A DNA stretch of 60,068 nt from Pseudomonadota bacterium (GCA_021777535.1 JAJYDN010000006.1:1-60068); one strand, 5' to 3'. Positions 14,266 to 25,449 are shown, counted from the stretch's first letter. Numbers and translations: made by a program. The notes: generated from the letters alone by a model not told the origin.

Positions 14266-15729
14266 ATGGGGATATTTCGCACGAAACCAATCACCGCAGG
14301 TGGCCACGATGCCGGGCTCAGGCGCTGTCTTTCGGCGACCGATCTCGTGCTGCTTGGCATCGGCGGCATCATCGGCGCAGGAATCTTCGTATTGACCGGC
14401 ATTGCGGCGGCGACCGACGCGGGTCCCGCCATCGTCGTGTCCTTTCTGGTGGCGGGACTTGCCTGCGCCTTTACGGCGCTGTCGTATGCGGAGCTCGCGT
14501 CGGCCATCGGGGGATCGGGAAGCGCTTACGGATACGCCTACGCGGGTCTTGGGGAAATCGTCGCCTGGATCGTCGGGTGGGATCTCGTGCTCGAGTATGG
14601 TGTGGCGACCGCAGCGGTGGCGATCGGCTGGTCCGGTTATGTGCGGGACGCGTTACTTTCCCTTGGCATTCGGATCCCGCAGGCCTTTGCGCGCATCAAT
14701 TATGATGCCGTATGGGCCCTCATGTTGCGCTGGGCGCACCAGAAGGTGCCACACGCGGTGGCGGTGGCGGCCCACACGGGGGGTTTTGTGAATGCGCCTG
14801 CCGCGTTCATCGTGTTGGCGCTCGCAGGCGTCCTCATAGCGGGTGTGCGCCAGAGCGCCACCGCCAATGCGGTGATGGTCGTCATCAAGCTCACGGTGAT
14901 CGCAATTTTCATTGGCGTGGCCGCCTTGCATGTGACGCCGGGCAACTGGCATCCGTTCACACCGTTTGGCTGGCCCGGCATCATGCGCGGGGCGGCCATC
15001 ATCTTTTTCGCATACATCGGGTTCGACGCGGTGTCGACGGCGGCGGAGGAAACACGCAATCCCCAGCATGCCATGCCGATCGGCATCATCGTTTCGCTCG
15101 TCGTGTGCACGGCGATCTACATCGTGGTGTCGGGACTCCTCACCGGTATCGTGCCGTATTTCACCTTGAACAATGCCTCTCCGGTCGCCAAGTCGATGCT
15201 CATCCTGGGGTACCCGAAGGTCGCACTGCTCGTGGGCCTGGGCGCGATCGTCGGGCTCACGAGCGTCATGCTCGTGCTCTTCTATGGGCTGACGCGGATC
15301 TTTCTTGCGATGTCGCGTGACGGGCTGTTGCCACCCTTCTTTTCCGCCGTACATCCGCGCACGCAGACGCCGGTGCGGGTCATCATCCTCTGCGGGGTGT
15401 TCATGGCGTTGATTGCCGGCTTTACGCCGATCGGCGACGTGGCTGAGCTCGTGAACATCGGCACGCTCGCGGCGTTTACGATCGTGTGCGGCGGCGTGCT
15501 GGTACTGCGGGTGACGCGGCCCGACCTCCACCGGCCGTTCCGGGTGCCCGGAAGCCCCCTGGTGCCGCTGCTCGGCATGGTGTTTTGTGTCTACCTCATG
15601 ACGAGCCTGCCGGTCGTGACGTGGATCCGGTATGTCGTCTGGCTGATCGTGGGTCTCGCCGTATATGCAGGATACGGGCGCCGGCACAGCGTGCTTGTGC
15701 GCGGCGCGGCCGAATCGGCGGCCACCTAG
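14266..15729 (+). CDS. APC-superfamily amino-acid permease
   Basis: 487 residues from ATG 14266 (GGGAG box). About 12 hydrophobic segments. The family's unwound TM1 motif is GIGGIIGAGIFVLTG, followed by GPAIVVSFLVAGLACAFTALSYAE and the TM6 region FFAYIGFDAVSTAAEETRNP, which is characteristic of the cationic-amino-acid-transporter (CAT/YfnA) branch. The C-terminal signature HRPFRVPGSPLVP is also present. It probably imports an amino acid by proton symport at the inner membrane; the substrate cannot be deduced. It is convergent with glnD, the main nitrogen-status sensor, with 32 bp between the stops. That could reflect a nitrogen link or chance. Confidence 0.92.
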   Translation: MGIFRTKPITAGGHDAGLRRCLSATDLVLLGIGGIIGAGIFVLTGIAAATDAGPAIVVSFLVAGLACAFTALSYAELASAIGGSGSAYGYAYAGLGEIVAWIVGWDLVLEYGVATAAVAIGWSGYVRDALLSLGIRIPQAFARINYDAVWALMLRWAHQKVPHAVAVAAHTGGFVNAPAAFIVLALAGVLIAGVRQSATANAVMVVIKLTVIAIFIGVAALHVTPGNWHPFTPFGWPGIMRGAAIIFFAYIGFDAVSTAAEETRNPQHAMPIGIIVSLVVCTAIYIVVSGLLTGIVPYFTLNNASPVAKSMLILGYPKVALLVGLGAIVGLTSVMLVLFYGLTRIFLAMSRDGLLPPFFSAVHPRTQTPVRVIILCGVFMALIAGFTPIGDVAELVNIGTLAAFTIVCGGVLVLRVTRPDLHRPFRVPGSPLVPLLGMVFCVYLMTSLPVVTWIRYVVWLIVGLAVYAGYGRRHSVLVRGAAESAAT

Positions 15730-15761
15730 CCGCAAGCATCCGCGGCCGGGGCGGGCCCTTC

Positions 15762-18335
15762 TCAGCGTGCGCCGTCGACGCGGCGGCGCACCTCGGCGGC
15801 GAGTGCTTCGAGGCGCGCCGGGCCGGCGGTGCCAAGTGGATCTCCCTTCTCGTCGGCAAGATAAAACACGTCATCGGCGCGCTCGCCGAAGGTCGCTACC
15901 TTCGCCGTGACGAGGCGCACCCGGCAGGCGCGTAGCGCAAGCGCTACCTGATGGAGCAATCCAGGCCGGTCCTGAGCCACGACTTCCATGGTGGTCATGC
16001 CGCGCCCGATGTCCGTGAAGCTGATTTCCGTCGTGATCGGGAAGTGGCGGAGTGCGCGCGCGATACTGTGGGTGATCGTGTGGGCACGCCGGGAAAGAAG
16101 GTCGTCGCGGACCTGCGCGCGCAGGCGGTCGAGCAGCGCCGGCGCCGGCAGGGCGTGCTCATCTGTGAGGGTCACGAAACAGGCGAGCGTGCATTCGCCT
16201 GCCACATGGACGCGGGCATCGAGAATGGAGAGCTGCAGGCGCTCGAAGCTGCCGGTGACGAGAGAAAAGAGTTCGTCATCCACGGCGCCGAACACGAGAA
16301 ATTCGGCACCGGATTCGTCGGGCGCGAGGCGTACATTGACGATCGGCAGCGAGGCGGGTGTGGCGGCAGCGACCGACAGGGCGTGCCAGGCGACGGCTTC
16401 GGCGGAGTGGCGAATGAAGTAGTCGTGCCCCATGCGGGCGAAATAGCGTTCGATGTCCCCGCCGGGCAGGCGCGTACCGATGATATCGATGGCGTCACGC
16501 TGGATGTCCGTGACGCGGGCCCCGATGTCGATGGGCACACCGATGCCGCGGCGCAGGGTGCGGCGGGTGTCCATGTACAGCTGGGACAGCAGGCGGCCCT
16601 TCCAGGCGTTCCACAAGGTCGGACTGGTGGCGCGGATGTCGGCGACCGTGAGCAGATAGAGATGATCGAGGTGTTCCTGATCGCCGACGCGCTGCGCAAA
16701 GGTCTTGACGACCTCCGGGTCCGAGATATCGCTGTGCTGGGCGGTTTGCGACATGACGAGGTGGTGGCGGACCAGCCAGGTGATAAGTCCGGTGTCGTAT
16801 TCCGAAAGACCGTGGCGCTGGCAGAAATGCAGCGCTTCGGCCTCCCCGAGCCGTGAATGGTCACCACCGCGCCCCTTGGCGATGTCGTGAAACAAGGCGG
16901 CGAGATAGAGCCGTTCGGGCTTGGCGAGGGCGCGGCCGATTTCACTTGCAAGCGGCAGTTCGCCGGCGAACTCGGGCTGGAGGACGCGGCGCACGTTGCG
17001 CAGGACGAACAGGCTATGTTCGTCGACCGTATACACGTGAAAGAGGTCGTGCTGCATCTGTCCCACGATCTTGCCGAACGCCGGAATATAGGCGCCCAGG
17101 ACGCCGTAGGCGTTCATGCGGCGCAATGCGTGGGTGACGCCGTGCTCGGCGCGCATGAGGCGCATGAAGCGTGCCTGGGCATCGGGGTCGTGGCGAAAGT
17201 CGCTGTCGATGCGGTGCACGTTCTGGCGCACCAGGCGGATGGTGGCGGCGCGGACCCCCTTGAGGCCGGGATGCTGCTCAAGGAGCGCAAAGAGATCGAA
17301 GAGGGCCGCCGGCGTGCGCGAAAAGAGCTGCGGATCCGTGACCTCGAGAAAATCATTGCGGGCCGCGAAGTGCGCAGCAAGCGGCCGGACGACGGTGCGG
17401 CGGGGGGCCGTCAGCACCTCGCCAAAATGCTGCAATGTGATCTCGTTCAAGAGGCGCACATGGGCGACGGCGCGATAATAGCGCTTCATGAACTGTTCGA
17501 CGGCAAGCCGCCCGGGGCGGTCGGCGAAGCCCATTTCCTGAGCCAGTGCGCGCTGGTGATCGAAGAGCAGGCGGTCCTCGCGGCGGCGCGCCAGCAGATG
17601 CAGGCCGTTGCGCACATGCCAGAGGAAATTGCGATTGTCGATCAGGGCCTGGTATTCGTGCTCGTTCAGAAAGCCGATGCGCACGAGTTCATGGAAGTCG
17701 CTGGAACCGAGATGACGGCGGGCGATCCAGGCTATGACATGCAGGTCGCGCAGGCCGCCTGGACCCTCCTTGACGTTGGGCTCGAGGTTGTAGCCGGTGT
17801 CGTTGTAGCGGGCATGGCGGATGCGCTGTTCCTCGCGCTTGGCCGCGTAAAAGCGGGCGCTCGGCCAGAGCCGCGGTGAATGCAGGCGGTGCACGAGATC
17901 CGCCATGAGCCCCTCGTCGCCCGTGAGCAGGCGGGCCTCCATGAGACTCGTCATGACCGTCACGTCCCCGGCGGCGGCCGTCAGGCAGTCCCTCACCGAC
18001 CGCACGCTGTGCCCGACCGTAAGACCGATATCCCAGAGAAAGTGCAGGAAGGCCTCGGCAAAGGGCGCAATGGCGTCATAGCGGGGCTGGCCGAGCAGCA
18101 GCAACAGATCGATGTCCGAATGGGGGTGAAGCTCTGCGCGCCCGTAACCGCCGACTGCCACGAGCGTGACCGTGAGCTTTTTCGGCAAAAGGGCGCTGTG
18201 CTCGGTGAAGGCGTCGATCAGGATGCGGTCGACCAGGTGTGTATGCAGGCCGACGACGTGAGTGCCGAGTCCACGGCGGGTGGTGCAATCCAGCTTGTAG
18301 GTGGCGCGCGTTTCGGTGTCGCCTGCGCGGAGCAA
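15762..18335 (-). CDS. glnD: [Protein-PII] uridylyltransferase/uridylyl-removing enzyme
   Basis: 857 residues. Nucleotidyltransferase domain with [33 protein letters not shown] and [13 protein letters not shown] domain with [13 protein letters not shown]. Two C-terminal ACT domains, the second starting [18 protein letters not shown]. It uridylylates PII when nitrogen is scarce and removes UMP when glutamine is high. The only standard start in the frame is TTG 18335. The frame is open upstream to 18437 without ATG/GTG/TTG, and that stretch still reads like GlnD ([18 protein letters not shown]), so the true start may be a rare codon near the map stop. It follows map closely, minus strand. Confidence 0.95.
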   Translation of the reverse strand: MLRAGDTETRATYKLDCTTRRGLGTHVVGLHTHLVDRILIDAFTEHSALLPKKLTVTLVAVGGYGRAELHPHSDIDLLLLLGQPRYDAIAPFAEAFLHFLWDIGLTVGHSVRSVRDCLTAAAGDVTVMTSLMEARLLTGDEGLMADLVHRLHSPRLWPSARFYAAKREEQRIRHARYNDTGYNLEPNVKEGPGGLRDLHVIAWIARRHLGSSDFHELVRIGFLNEHEYQALIDNRNFLWHVRNGLHLLARRREDRLLFDHQRALAQEMGFADRPGRLAVEQFMKRYYRAVAHVRLLNEITLQHFGEVLTAPRRTVVRPLAAHFAARNDFLEVTDPQLFSRTPAALFDLFALLEQHPGLKGVRAATIRLVRQNVHRIDSDFRHDPDAQARFMRLMRAEHGVTHALRRMNAYGVLGAYIPAFGKIVGQMQHDLFHVYTVDEHSLFVLRNVRRVLQPEFAGELPLASEIGRALAKPERLYLAALFHDIAKGRGGDHSRLGEAEALHFCQRHGLSEYDTGLITWLVRHHLVMSQTAQHSDISDPEVVKTFAQRVGDQEHLDHLYLLTVADIRATSPTLWNAWKGRLLSQLYMDTRRTLRRGIGVPIDIGARVTDIQRDAIDIIGTRLPGGDIERYFARMGHDYFIRHSAEAVAWHALSVAAATPASLPIVNVRLAPDESGAEFLVFGAVDDELFSLVTGSFERLQLSILDARVHVAGECTLACFVTLTDEHALPAPALLDRLRAQVRDDLLSRRAHTITHSIARALRHFPITTEISFTDIGRGMTTMEVVAQDRPGLLHQVALALRACRVRLVTAKVATFGERADDVFYLADEKGDPLGTAGPARLEALAAEVRRRVDGAR

Positions 18336-18403
18336 TGCCTGATAGGCCTGCAGGCGGGCGCGCCTGGCGTCAGGCAGGGCGGGGCGGGGACCGGCGGTCG
18401 TCT

Positions 18404-19171
18404 CTATATCTGTTCCCCCTGGCGCAGCGTGAGCACTTCATAGCCCTGATCCGTGACAAGGATGGTGTGTTCCCATTGCGCGGAAAGGCCGTGATCGCGG
18501 GTGACGACGGTCCAGTTGTCCGGGAGGAGTTTTACCCCCGGCCCCTTCTGGTTGATCATGGGCTCGATCGTGAATGTCATGCCGGGTTCGAGGACGACCC
18601 CTGTGCCCGGTTTGCCGTAGTGGAGCACCTGCGGGTCTTCGTGAAACGCGCGGCCAATGCCGTGGCCGCAGTATTCGCGGACGACGGAGTAATGGTGGCG
18701 CTCGGCGTGTGTCTGGATCGCGTGTCCGATGTCGCCCAGCTGGCGTCCGGGACGGACCGCCTGGATGCCGAGCACCATGCATTCATACGTGATTTCGGTG
18801 AGGCGGCGGGCCGTTACCGACGGTTCGCCCACGAAGAACGTATAGCTCGTGTCACCATGGAAACCGTCCTTTATGACCGTGATGTCGATGTTGATGATGT
18901 CGCCCTTCCTCAGGATGCGGTCCCCGGGGATGCCATGGCAAACCTGGTGATTGACCGAGGTGCAGATCGAGCGCGGAAAGCCCCGGTAGTTCAGGGGCGC
19001 CGGGATGGCCTGCTGGACGTTCACGATGAAGTCGTGGCAAATACGGTCGAGTTCGGCGGTCGCGACGCCTGCTGCGACATGGGGCCCGATCATCTCCAGG
19101 ACATCGGCGGCCAACCGCCCCGCCACGCGCATCTTGGCGATTTCTTCGGGAGTTTTGATGGAGATCGCCAT
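18404..19171 (-). CDS. map: Methionine aminopeptidase, type I
   Basis: 255 residues from ATG 19171. Signatures: [20 protein letters not shown] (substrate pocket with His), the metal ligands in [20 protein letters not shown] (two Asp), [12 protein letters not shown] (His), and TIEPMIN and [10 protein letters not shown] (two Glu). It removes the initiator Met from nascent proteins. It is divergent from rpsB across a 318-bp region, the common proteobacterial arrangement, and is followed by glnD on the same strand. Confidence 0.97.
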   Translation of the reverse strand: MAISIKTPEEIAKMRVAGRLAADVLEMIGPHVAAGVATAELDRICHDFIVNVQQAIPAPLNYRGFPRSICTSVNHQVCHGIPGDRILRKGDIINIDITVIKDGFHGDTSYTFFVGEPSVTARRLTEITYECMVLGIQAVRPGRQLGDIGHAIQTHAERHHYSVVREYCGHGIGRAFHEDPQVLHYGKPGTGVVLEPGMTFTIEPMINQKGPGVKLLPDNWTVVTRDHGLSAQWEHTILVTDQGYEVLTLRQGEQI

Positions 19172-19489
19172 GCCTATTGTCTTGCCTTTCTCATGGGGCC
19201 ATTGTCGGGTGTCAGGCGCTGGAATTCAACTGGGCCCGGCCGCTGGAGCCAGGGACGGCAGGCGCCTTTGCGGGGCGGCGGGCGGCAAGCGTCCCGGCCG
19301 GGGGATTTCCGGCGGATGAGGCTAGGAGCGGAGCGCTCGCCCGTGGTAGCATTCACCCGCCGGAAAGACCGGCCCTTTACCCGCGAAACGGGGAAGGTCA
19401 ATCGCACGCGGATCGTCACGGCGTTCGGGTGCCAGCCTCATGGCTGGTCGGCGTCCGGGATCCGCGGCGGACAAACCCAAGGAGAAGAC
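19172..19489. other. Divergent map/rpsB control region and rpsB leader
   Basis: 318 bp. Holds the map promoter candidate and must hold the rpsB promoter, for which I see no clear hexamers. The long GC-rich leader of rpsB is where S2 autoregulation would act in this gene family, but no specific S2-binding fold could be confirmed by eye. An AAGGAGA ribosome-binding site is at 19479-19485. Confidence 0.4.
19201..19229 (-). promoter_or_regulatory. Promoter candidate for map-glnD
   Basis: Minus strand: TTGAAT (19229-19224), 17-bp spacer, GACAAT (19206-19201), about 30 bp before the map start. Reasonable sigma-70 fit. Confidence 0.42.
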
Positions 19490-20380
19490 ATGCAGATCAC
19501 GATGCGCGACATGCTGGAGGCGGGTTGCCATTTCGGCCACCAGACCCGGTTCTGGCACCCCAAGATGCGGCCTTACATCTTCGGCGAACGAAACAACATC
19601 CATATCATCAATCTCGAGAAATCGTTGCCCATGCTGATCGAGGCGACGAATTTCGTGAAAAAGCTCGCTACCAACAAGGGTGTCGTCCTGTTCGTCGGTA
19701 CCAAGCGGCAGGCGGCCGAGATCATCCGTGAGGAAGCGCTGCGCGCCGGATGTCCCTACGTGGATCACCGTTGGCTCGGCGGCATGTTGACGAACTACAA
19801 GACCGTGCGCCGCTCGATCGAACGCCTGAAGCGTCTGGAGGCGCTGCTCGCCGAAGGTGGCGGTGCCGAGCGCCTGAGCAAAAAGGAGACCCTGAATCTC
19901 GAGCGGGAGCGGCAGAAGCTCGACCGCAGCCTGAGCGGCATCAAGGACATGCCGGGTCTGCCGGATGCGCTGTTCGTGATCGACGTGGGCCACGAATACA
20001 TCGCCGTGAGCGAAGCCAACAAGCTCGAGATACCGGTCATCGGTGTCGTCGATTCGAACTGCAAGACCGACGGTGTCGATTACGTCGTGCCGGGCAACGA
20101 CGATGCGATCCGCGCGATCCGCCTGTACGCCGCCGCGGTTGCCGACGCCGTGCTGGAAGGTCGCTCCACGCAGACCGTCATTCCGGCCAGCGACGAAGAA
20201 TTCGTCGAAATCAAGGAAGAGCCAAAGACCCGTCCGGCCGCGCGCAAGCGGGCCAACGTCGCCGACATGGTGACCGAGGGGGAGGGAGAGGGTGAAGCCA
20301 TAGCGCCGGGCGACCGCAAGGCGCGGCCGAAGGGCCGCAACGAAGGGGGCCGTGGTCGTGGTGGCCGCGCACGCCCCTAA
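19490..20380 (+). CDS. rpsB: 30S ribosomal protein S2, with basic C-terminal extension
   Basis: 296 residues from ATG 19490 (AAGGAG box). The first ~230 residues are standard S2: [46 protein letters not shown] and [13 protein letters not shown]. coli S2 has 241 residues; this one carries about 55 more, first acidic ([10 protein letters not shown]), then rich in Arg, Gly and Lys ([10 protein letters not shown]). Such tails are seen in some proteobacteria and probably lie on the ribosome surface. It is the first gene of the long rpsB-tsf-pyrH superoperon, with a strong hairpin after the stop. Confidence 0.97.
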   Translation: MQITMRDMLEAGCHFGHQTRFWHPKMRPYIFGERNNIHIINLEKSLPMLIEATNFVKKLATNKGVVLFVGTKRQAAEIIREEALRAGCPYVDHRWLGGMLTNYKTVRRSIERLKRLEALLAEGGGAERLSKKETLNLERERQKLDRSLSGIKDMPGLPDALFVIDVGHEYIAVSEANKLEIPVIGVVDSNCKTDGVDYVVPGNDDAIRAIRLYAAAVADAVLEGRSTQTVIPASDEEFVEIKEEPKTRPAARKRANVADMVTEGEGEGEAIAPGDRKARPKGRNEGGRGRGGRARP

Positions 20381-20404
20381 ACGGAATACCCATCCGAGGA
20401 ATTG

Positions 20405-20431
20405 ACAAAGGGGGGCTTGGCCCCCCTTTGT
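20405..20431 (+). terminator. Attenuating hairpin between rpsB and tsf
   Basis: ACAAAGGGGGGC and GCCCCCCTTTGT form a perfect 12-bp stem with a TTG loop, ending 19 bp before the tsf start. A partial terminator here is typical of rpsB-tsf units and sets S2:EF-Ts ratios. The downstream T-run is short. Confidence 0.75.
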
Positions 20432-20450
20432 TTGGCAAGAGGTAGACGAC

Positions 20451-21332
20451 ATGGCAATTTCAGCAGCACAAGTCAAAGAACTGCGCGAGCGGACGGGCCT
20501 TGGCATGATGGAGTGCAAGGCCGCCCTGGTGGAGACCGACGGCAACATGGAAGCCGCCATCGACGTCCTGCGCAAGAAGGCGGGCGCGAAGGTCGAGAAG
20601 AAGGCCCACCGGGTGGCCGCCGAGGGCGCCATCGGCCTGTACGTGAGTGAGGCAGGCGATGCGGGGGCGCTCGTCGAGATCAACTCGGAAACCGATTTCG
20701 TGGCGAAGGAGGAACGCTTTGCATCCTTCGCGCAGATGCTGGCCGAGCTCGTGGTGAAAAAGAATCCCGCGAATGTCGAGGCGCTGGCAGCGCTCCCGGG
20801 TTCTGCGGGCGGCACGGTCGCCGACGAGCGTGCGGGGCTTGTCGCCCAGTTCGGGGAGAACATCACCATCCGGCGTTTCGTGCGCATGACCGCAGACGGC
20901 GGGCGGCTTGGCCACTACGTGCACGGGCGCAAGATCGGCGTCCTGATCCGTATCACGGGTGGCGACGCGACGCTGGCCCGCGATCTCGCCATGCATATTG
21001 CAGCCAGCCGGCCGCAGTATGTGCAGCCGGCGGATGTGCCGGCAGACGTGATGGAGCGGGAGAAGGCCATTTACGTGGCGCAGGCCCAGGAAAGCGGCAA
21101 GCCGCGCGAGATCATCGAGAAGATGGTCATGGGCAAGGTCAAGAAGTATCTGGACGACATCAGTCTGGTCGGTCAGCCCTTCGTCAAGGATCCGGAGACC
21201 ACGGTGGGAGAGCAGCTAAAGCGCGGCAAGGCGACGGCGCAGGCCTTCCACCGGCTCGAGGTCGGAGAAGGCATCGAGCGCGAAGCAAGCAACTTTGCGT
21301 CGGAAGTCATGTCTCAAGTGCAGGGAAGCTGA
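20451..21332 (+). CDS. tsf: Elongation factor Ts
   Basis: 293 residues from ATG 20451 (AAGAGG box). N-terminal UBA-like domain VKELRERTGLGMMECKAAL, the EF-Tu-contacting motif INSETDFVAKEE, and the coiled-coil/C-terminal region. It is the guanine-nucleotide exchange factor for EF-Tu. Downstream of the attenuator hairpin and three bases before pyrH. Confidence 0.97.
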   Translation: MAISAAQVKELRERTGLGMMECKAALVETDGNMEAAIDVLRKKAGAKVEKKAHRVAAEGAIGLYVSEAGDAGALVEINSETDFVAKEERFASFAQMLAELVVKKNPANVEALAALPGSAGGTVADERAGLVAQFGENITIRRFVRMTADGGRLGHYVHGRKIGVLIRITGGDATLARDLAMHIAASRPQYVQPADVPADVMEREKAIYVAQAQESGKPREIIEKMVMGKVKKYLDDISLVGQPFVKDPETTVGEQLKRGKATAQAFHRLEVGEGIEREASNFASEVMSQVQGS

Positions 21333-21335
21333 ACC

Positions 21336-22058
21336 GTGGGGTGCTACCGGCGGGTTCTGCTCAAGCTGAGCGGCGAGGCCCTCATGGGCCAGGGGCAGTA
21401 CGGGATCGATCCGGCGGTGCTGGATGAGATCGCCGGGGAGATCCGCGCCGCGGCCGTTGGTACGGGGCTTGCCATCGTCATCGGCGGCGGCAACATCTTT
21501 CGCGGGGTATCGGCATCGGCGCAGAGCATGGACCGCGCGCAGGCCGACCTCATGGGCATGCTGGCGACGGTCATGAATTCGCTGGCACTCGCCGAGGCGC
21601 TCACCCGCAAGGGTGTGCGCGCGCATGTGCAGTCGGCGTTGCCGGTCGGCCATGCGGTCCCTCCTTTCGAAAGACTCCGGGCGCTTGCGCTGCTCGATCA
21701 GGGGGACGTGGTGATCTTCGCGGCCGGCACCGGCAACCCGTTCTTTACGACGGATACGGCGGCGAGCGTGCGGGCACTCGAAGTGCGCGCCGACGTCATG
21801 CTGAAGGCGACCAAGGTCGATGGCGTGTATTCGGCGGATCCCAAGCGTGACCCGCAGGCGGTACGCTACCGGCGGCTGAGCTACGACGAGGTGTTGCGGC
21901 GCAGGCTCGGGGTCATGGACGCCACGGCCATCGCCTTGCTGCGGGAATATCGCATGCCCCTGCGCGTCTTCAACATGACCACGAAGGGGATGCTGGCGAA
22001 AATACTGGCCGGGGAGGACGAGGGTACCCTGGTGGAAGAAGGAGCCGAGTGTGAGTGA
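21336..22058 (+). CDS. pyrH: Uridylate kinase
   Basis: 240 residues from GTG 21336. Amino-acid-kinase fold: [24 protein letters not shown], the phosphate-site [14 protein letters not shown] and [13 protein letters not shown]. It phosphorylates UMP to UDP as a hexamer and feeds the CTP synthase encoded later in the window. It overlaps frr by 8 bp. Confidence 0.97.
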   Translation: MGCYRRVLLKLSGEALMGQGQYGIDPAVLDEIAGEIRAAAVGTGLAIVIGGGNIFRGVSASAQSMDRAQADLMGMLATVMNSLALAEALTRKGVRAHVQSALPVGHAVPPFERLRALALLDQGDVVIFAAGTGNPFFTTDTAASVRALEVRADVMLKATKVDGVYSADPKRDPQAVRYRRLSYDEVLRRRLGVMDATAIALLREYRMPLRVFNMTTKGMLAKILAGEDEGTLVEEGAECE

Positions 22059-22608
22059 TGACATCAAGAAAGATGCGCAGGCACGAATGGCGAAATCCGT
22101 CGAGGCGTTGAAGGGAGAGCTAAGCCGTATCCGTACCGGCCGGGCACACACGGGCCTGCTCGATCATCTGACGGTGGAGTACTACGGAACAAGGACACCA
22201 ATCGGCAAGATCGCCAGCGTCACCGTCGGTGACGCGCGGACGCTGGTGGTCACCCCCTGGGAGAAGGGGATGGTGGCCGCCATCGAGCGCGCGATCCTCG
22301 AATCCGGACTCGGTTTCAATCCGGTGACGACCGGCATGGTCATTCGCATCCCCATGCCGCCCCTGACCGAGGAGCGGCGGCGGGAGCTCAGCAAGGTGGC
22401 GCGCAGTGAGGGCGAGAACGGGAAGATCGCCGTACGCAACATCCGCCGCGACACCAACAATCACCTGAAGGATCAACTGAAGAAGAAGGTCTTGTCGGAA
22501 GACGAGGAGAAGCGGTTGCAGGACGGGGTCCAGAAGATCACCGACCAGTTCATCGCGGAAATTGACAAGCTCGTCGCCGCCAAGGAACGGGATATCCTTG
22601 AAATCTAA
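22051..22608 (+). CDS. frr: Ribosome recycling factor
   Basis: 185 residues from GTG 22051, overlapping the end of pyrH. Typical [22 protein letters not shown] at the N-terminus, then [36 protein letters not shown] and a C-terminal basic helix. With EF-G it splits post-termination ribosomes. Confidence 0.97.
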   Translation: MSDDIKKDAQARMAKSVEALKGELSRIRTGRAHTGLLDHLTVEYYGTRTPIGKIASVTVGDARTLVVTPWEKGMVAAIERAILESGLGFNPVTTGMVIRIPMPPLTEERRRELSKVARSEGENGKIAVRNIRRDTNNHLKDQLKKKVLSEDEEKRLQDGVQKITDQFIAEIDKLVAAKERDILEI

Positions 22609-22641
22609 CGTCGCAGGGAAGGTTCAGCTTATAATGGCCCG

Positions 22642-23406
22642 ATGATGACCGACGATCCGATCAGCCTGCCGCCCCCGTCCGCGCTGCCGCAGCACGTGGC
22701 CGTGATCATGGATGGCAACGGGCGGTGGGCGAAGGCGCGGGGGCAGGCGCGCATACAGGGGCACCGGCAGGGCGTCGAGACGGTCCGCGAACTGGTGGCG
22801 ACCTGCGCAGAGATCGGGATCGGTCACCTGACCCTGTTTGCGTTCAGCAGTGAAAACTGGCGCCGTCCGCGCCTCGAAGTACGGTTGTTGCGCCAGTTGT
22901 TTTTGCTGGCACTCGATCGTGAGATCGACCGCTTGCACGGTCACGGGATTCGCTTCCGGGCGATCGGCGATATCGGGGCCTTTGGCAGCGACATCGTCAA
23001 GCGCGTGGAAGCCGCCGAGGCCCTTACGCGCGGCAACGGGCGGCTGACGCTGACCATTGCTGCAAACTACGGCGGCCGATGGGACATCGCCCGGGCGGCG
23101 CAGTCTCTGGCGAAGGAAGTCGAAGCCGGGCTGCTGCGTGCGGAGGATGTCACGGCCGAGGCCCTCGGGCAGCATCTGAGTCTCGTCGACATCCCGGAAC
23201 CGGACCTCTTCATTCGCACCGGCGGCGAACAGCGCATCAGCAATTTTCTCCTCTGGCAGCTCGCTTATACCGAGCTCTATTTCACACCCACGCTGTGGCC
23301 GGATTTCCATCGCGCAGAGTTCGAGCGGGCGCTCCATTCCTTTGCGGGACGACAGCGGCGCTTTGGGCGCACGGGCGATCAGGTCGAGGCGGCCTGGCGT
23401 GCTTAA
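22642..23406 (+). CDS. uppS: Isoprenyl (undecaprenyl) diphosphate synthase
   Basis: 254 residues from ATG 22642. Cis-prenyltransferase signatures: VAVIMDGNGRWAKARG with the catalytic Asp, GHRQGVETVRELV, TLFAFSSENWRRP, and the C-terminal PEPDLFIRTGGEQRISNFLLW. It makes the C55 carrier lipid precursor for peptidoglycan and LPS at the inner membrane. A second ATG one codon later is equally possible. It overlaps cdsA by 8 bp. Confidence 0.96.
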   Translation: MMTDDPISLPPPSALPQHVAVIMDGNGRWAKARGQARIQGHRQGVETVRELVATCAEIGIGHLTLFAFSSENWRRPRLEVRLLRQLFLLALDREIDRLHGHGIRFRAIGDIGAFGSDIVKRVEAAEALTRGNGRLTLTIAANYGGRWDIARAAQSLAKEVEAGLLRAEDVTAEALGQHLSLVDIPEPDLFIRTGGEQRISNFLLWQLAYTELYFTPTLWPDFHRAEFERALHSFAGRQRRFGRTGDQVEAAWRA

Positions 23407-24211
23407 GGCACGGATCATCACCGGTCTCATCCTGGCTTCCCTGGTCCTCGCGGGGCTCTTCTGGCTGAATACGGCCGGCGTAGCCGCCTTGCTCGCCGTG
23501 GTGATCGCCATCGGCGCGTTCGAATGGGCGGGTCTGTGCGCCGTGCAGGGCGCCCGGCGTGTCCTCTACGTCCTCTTCATCCTCGGTCTGTGCGGACTGT
23601 CGGTTTTCTTGCCGGTACGGGCAGTGCTGATCCCGGGCGTCGTGTGGTGGGTATATGCGATGTGGGATCTGGTGGTCCGCGCAGACGGGCGCACCGGTTT
23701 GTGGCGCCATCCGGGTACGGAGCTTTTGATCGGCGTGCTCGTGCTGGTGCCTGCCTGGCGCGCCTGTGTGGCCCTGAAGGCCTGGAATCCGGCGCGCCCG
23801 GAATGGTTGTTCATGTTGCTGTTTCTCGTATGGGCCGCCGATACGGTGGCCTATTTCGTCGGCCGGGCCTTTGGGCGCAGGCGGCTTGCGCCCAAAGTGA
23901 GTCCCGGCAAGACGATAGAGGGTGCGGCCGGCGGGCTCGCGGGCGCGGCCCTGCTCGTCTTCGCGTGGACGATGGCGGCCGGATACAGTGGCGGCATGGC
24001 GGTGAGGACGGCTGCGTTTGCGGCCCTCGTCGCCGCCTTCTCCGTGGCCGGTGATCTGGTGGAGAGCAAAGGAAAGCGCCTTCGGGGTGTGAAGGATTCG
24101 GGACGCCTGTTGCCGGGCCACGGCGGCATGCTCGACCGGATCGATGCGTTGACGGCGGCGGCGCCGGTCTTCGTGCTCGGAATTCGTTGGCTGGTGGGAG
24201 ACCGTTCGTGA
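23399..24211 (+). CDS. cdsA: Phosphatidate cytidylyltransferase
   Basis: 270 residues from GTG 23399 ([15 protein letters not shown]...), inside the end of uppS. Seven or eight hydrophobic segments. The CDP-alcohol signature near the C-terminus is [19 protein letters not shown] followed by [10 protein letters not shown]. It makes CDP-diacylglycerol, the branch point of phospholipid synthesis. Its TGA overlaps the GTG of dxr. Confidence 0.96.
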   Translation: MLKARIITGLILASLVLAGLFWLNTAGVAALLAVVIAIGAFEWAGLCAVQGARRVLYVLFILGLCGLSVFLPVRAVLIPGVVWWVYAMWDLVVRADGRTGLWRHPGTELLIGVLVLVPAWRACVALKAWNPARPEWLFMLLFLVWAADTVAYFVGRAFGRRRLAPKVSPGKTIEGAAGGLAGAALLVFAWTMAAGYSGGMAVRTAAFAALVAAFSVAGDLVESKGKRLRGVKDSGRLLPGHGGMLDRIDALTAAAPVFVLGIRWLVGDRS

Positions 24212-25449
24212 AGGAAGCAATCGGCGTGGCAGCAGAGAAGAAGAAAGAAGAGCGCCAGGGTGTTGTCGTGCTGGGGGCAACCGGATCGATCGGCGTGAAC
24301 ACCTTGAATGTGCTCCGCCTTCACCCCGACCGGTTCGCGGTGATCGCGTTGAGCGCGTACCGTCAGGTCGACCGGTTGCGCGAACAGTGTCTCGAGTTCC
24401 ACCCACGGTATGCGGTGGTGGCGGAGGAAGGGAAGGCGGCCTCCCTGCAGGCCGACCTGCGCAGTGCCGGCTGCCGCACGGAAGTGCTGGCGGGGCCGGC
24501 GGCGCTTGATGCCGTGGCACAGGACGCGGATGTGCATACAGTGGTATGCGGAATTGTCGGCGCGGCGGGATTGTTGTCGGCGTGGGCGGCGGTGAAGGCG
24601 GGCAAGCGCGTATTGTTCGCCAACAAGGAGCCGCTCGTGATGTCGGGACATCTCCTGCTCGATGAGGCGGTGCGCAGTGGTGCCGTCCTCTTGCCGCTCG
24701 ACAGCGAGCACAATGCGATTTTCCAGTGCCTGCCGGCTTCGTGGTCATCGCTTGCCGGTGCGGGTGTGCGGCGTATCCTGCTTACCTGTTCGGGTGGACC
24801 GTTCCGCAATACGCCGGCGTCGGAGTTCGCGCGGGTGACGCCAGATCAGGCCTGCGCGCATCCGCGCTGGGTCATGGGGCGCAAGATTTCTGTCGACTCT
24901 GCCACCTTGATGAACAAGGGGCTCGAGCTTATCGAGGCGTGCCGGCTGTTTCGTGCGGCCCCGGGGCAGATCGATGTCGTCATCCATCCGCAAAGCGTCA
25001 TCCATTCTCTCGTAGAATATGTCGATGGTTCCGTGCTCGCGCAGTTGGGCAATCCCGACATGCGCACACCGATCGCGCATGCACTCGGTTTCCCGGCGCG
25101 TATCGAGGCGGGTGTGGCGTCTTTGGATCTGCCGGCCATCGGACAACTGGAATTTGCACCGCCAGATGAGGTGCGCTTCCCTTGTCTGCGGCTTGCGCGG
25201 GAAGCGGCGGTGGCCGGCGGCAGTGCGCCGACCGTACTGAATGCCGCAAACGAAGTCGCCGTGGCCGCATTCCTGGACGGCGGGATCGCGTTCTCCGCCA
25301 TTCCCGAGATCATCGAGCGGGTGCTGTCGGCGATTCCGGTTACGTCCGCTGACAGCCTGGAGGCCATCCAGGCCGAAGACGCGCGGGCCCGGCATGCCGC
25401 GCAAGGCTTTATCGCGCGGCGCGGGGTACAGGGGGCAAGGGCATGCTGA
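24208..25449 (+). CDS. dxr: 1-deoxy-D-xylulose 5-phosphate reductoisomerase
   Basis: 413 residues from GTG 24208, sharing GTGA with the cdsA stop; an in-frame TTG at 24187 is less likely. NADPH-binding [35 protein letters not shown], and the metal/substrate site [18 protein letters not shown]. It commits carbon to the MEP isoprenoid pathway and is the target of fosmidomycin. An Fsr-like exporter is encoded at 58.8-60.0 kb. Overlaps rseP by 7 bp. Confidence 0.97.
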   Translation: MKEAIGVAAEKKKEERQGVVVLGATGSIGVNTLNVLRLHPDRFAVIALSAYRQVDRLREQCLEFHPRYAVVAEEGKAASLQADLRSAGCRTEVLAGPAALDAVAQDADVHTVVCGIVGAAGLLSAWAAVKAGKRVLFANKEPLVMSGHLLLDEAVRSGAVLLPLDSEHNAIFQCLPASWSSLAGAGVRRILLTCSGGPFRNTPASEFARVTPDQACAHPRWVMGRKISVDSATLMNKGLELIEACRLFRAAPGQIDVVIHPQSVIHSLVEYVDGSVLAQLGNPDMRTPIAHALGFPARIEAGVASLDLPAIGQLEFAPPDEVRFPCLRLAREAAVAGGSAPTVLNAANEVAVAAFLDGGIAFSAIPEIIERVLSAIPVTSADSLEAIQAEDARARHAAQGFIARRGVQGARAC

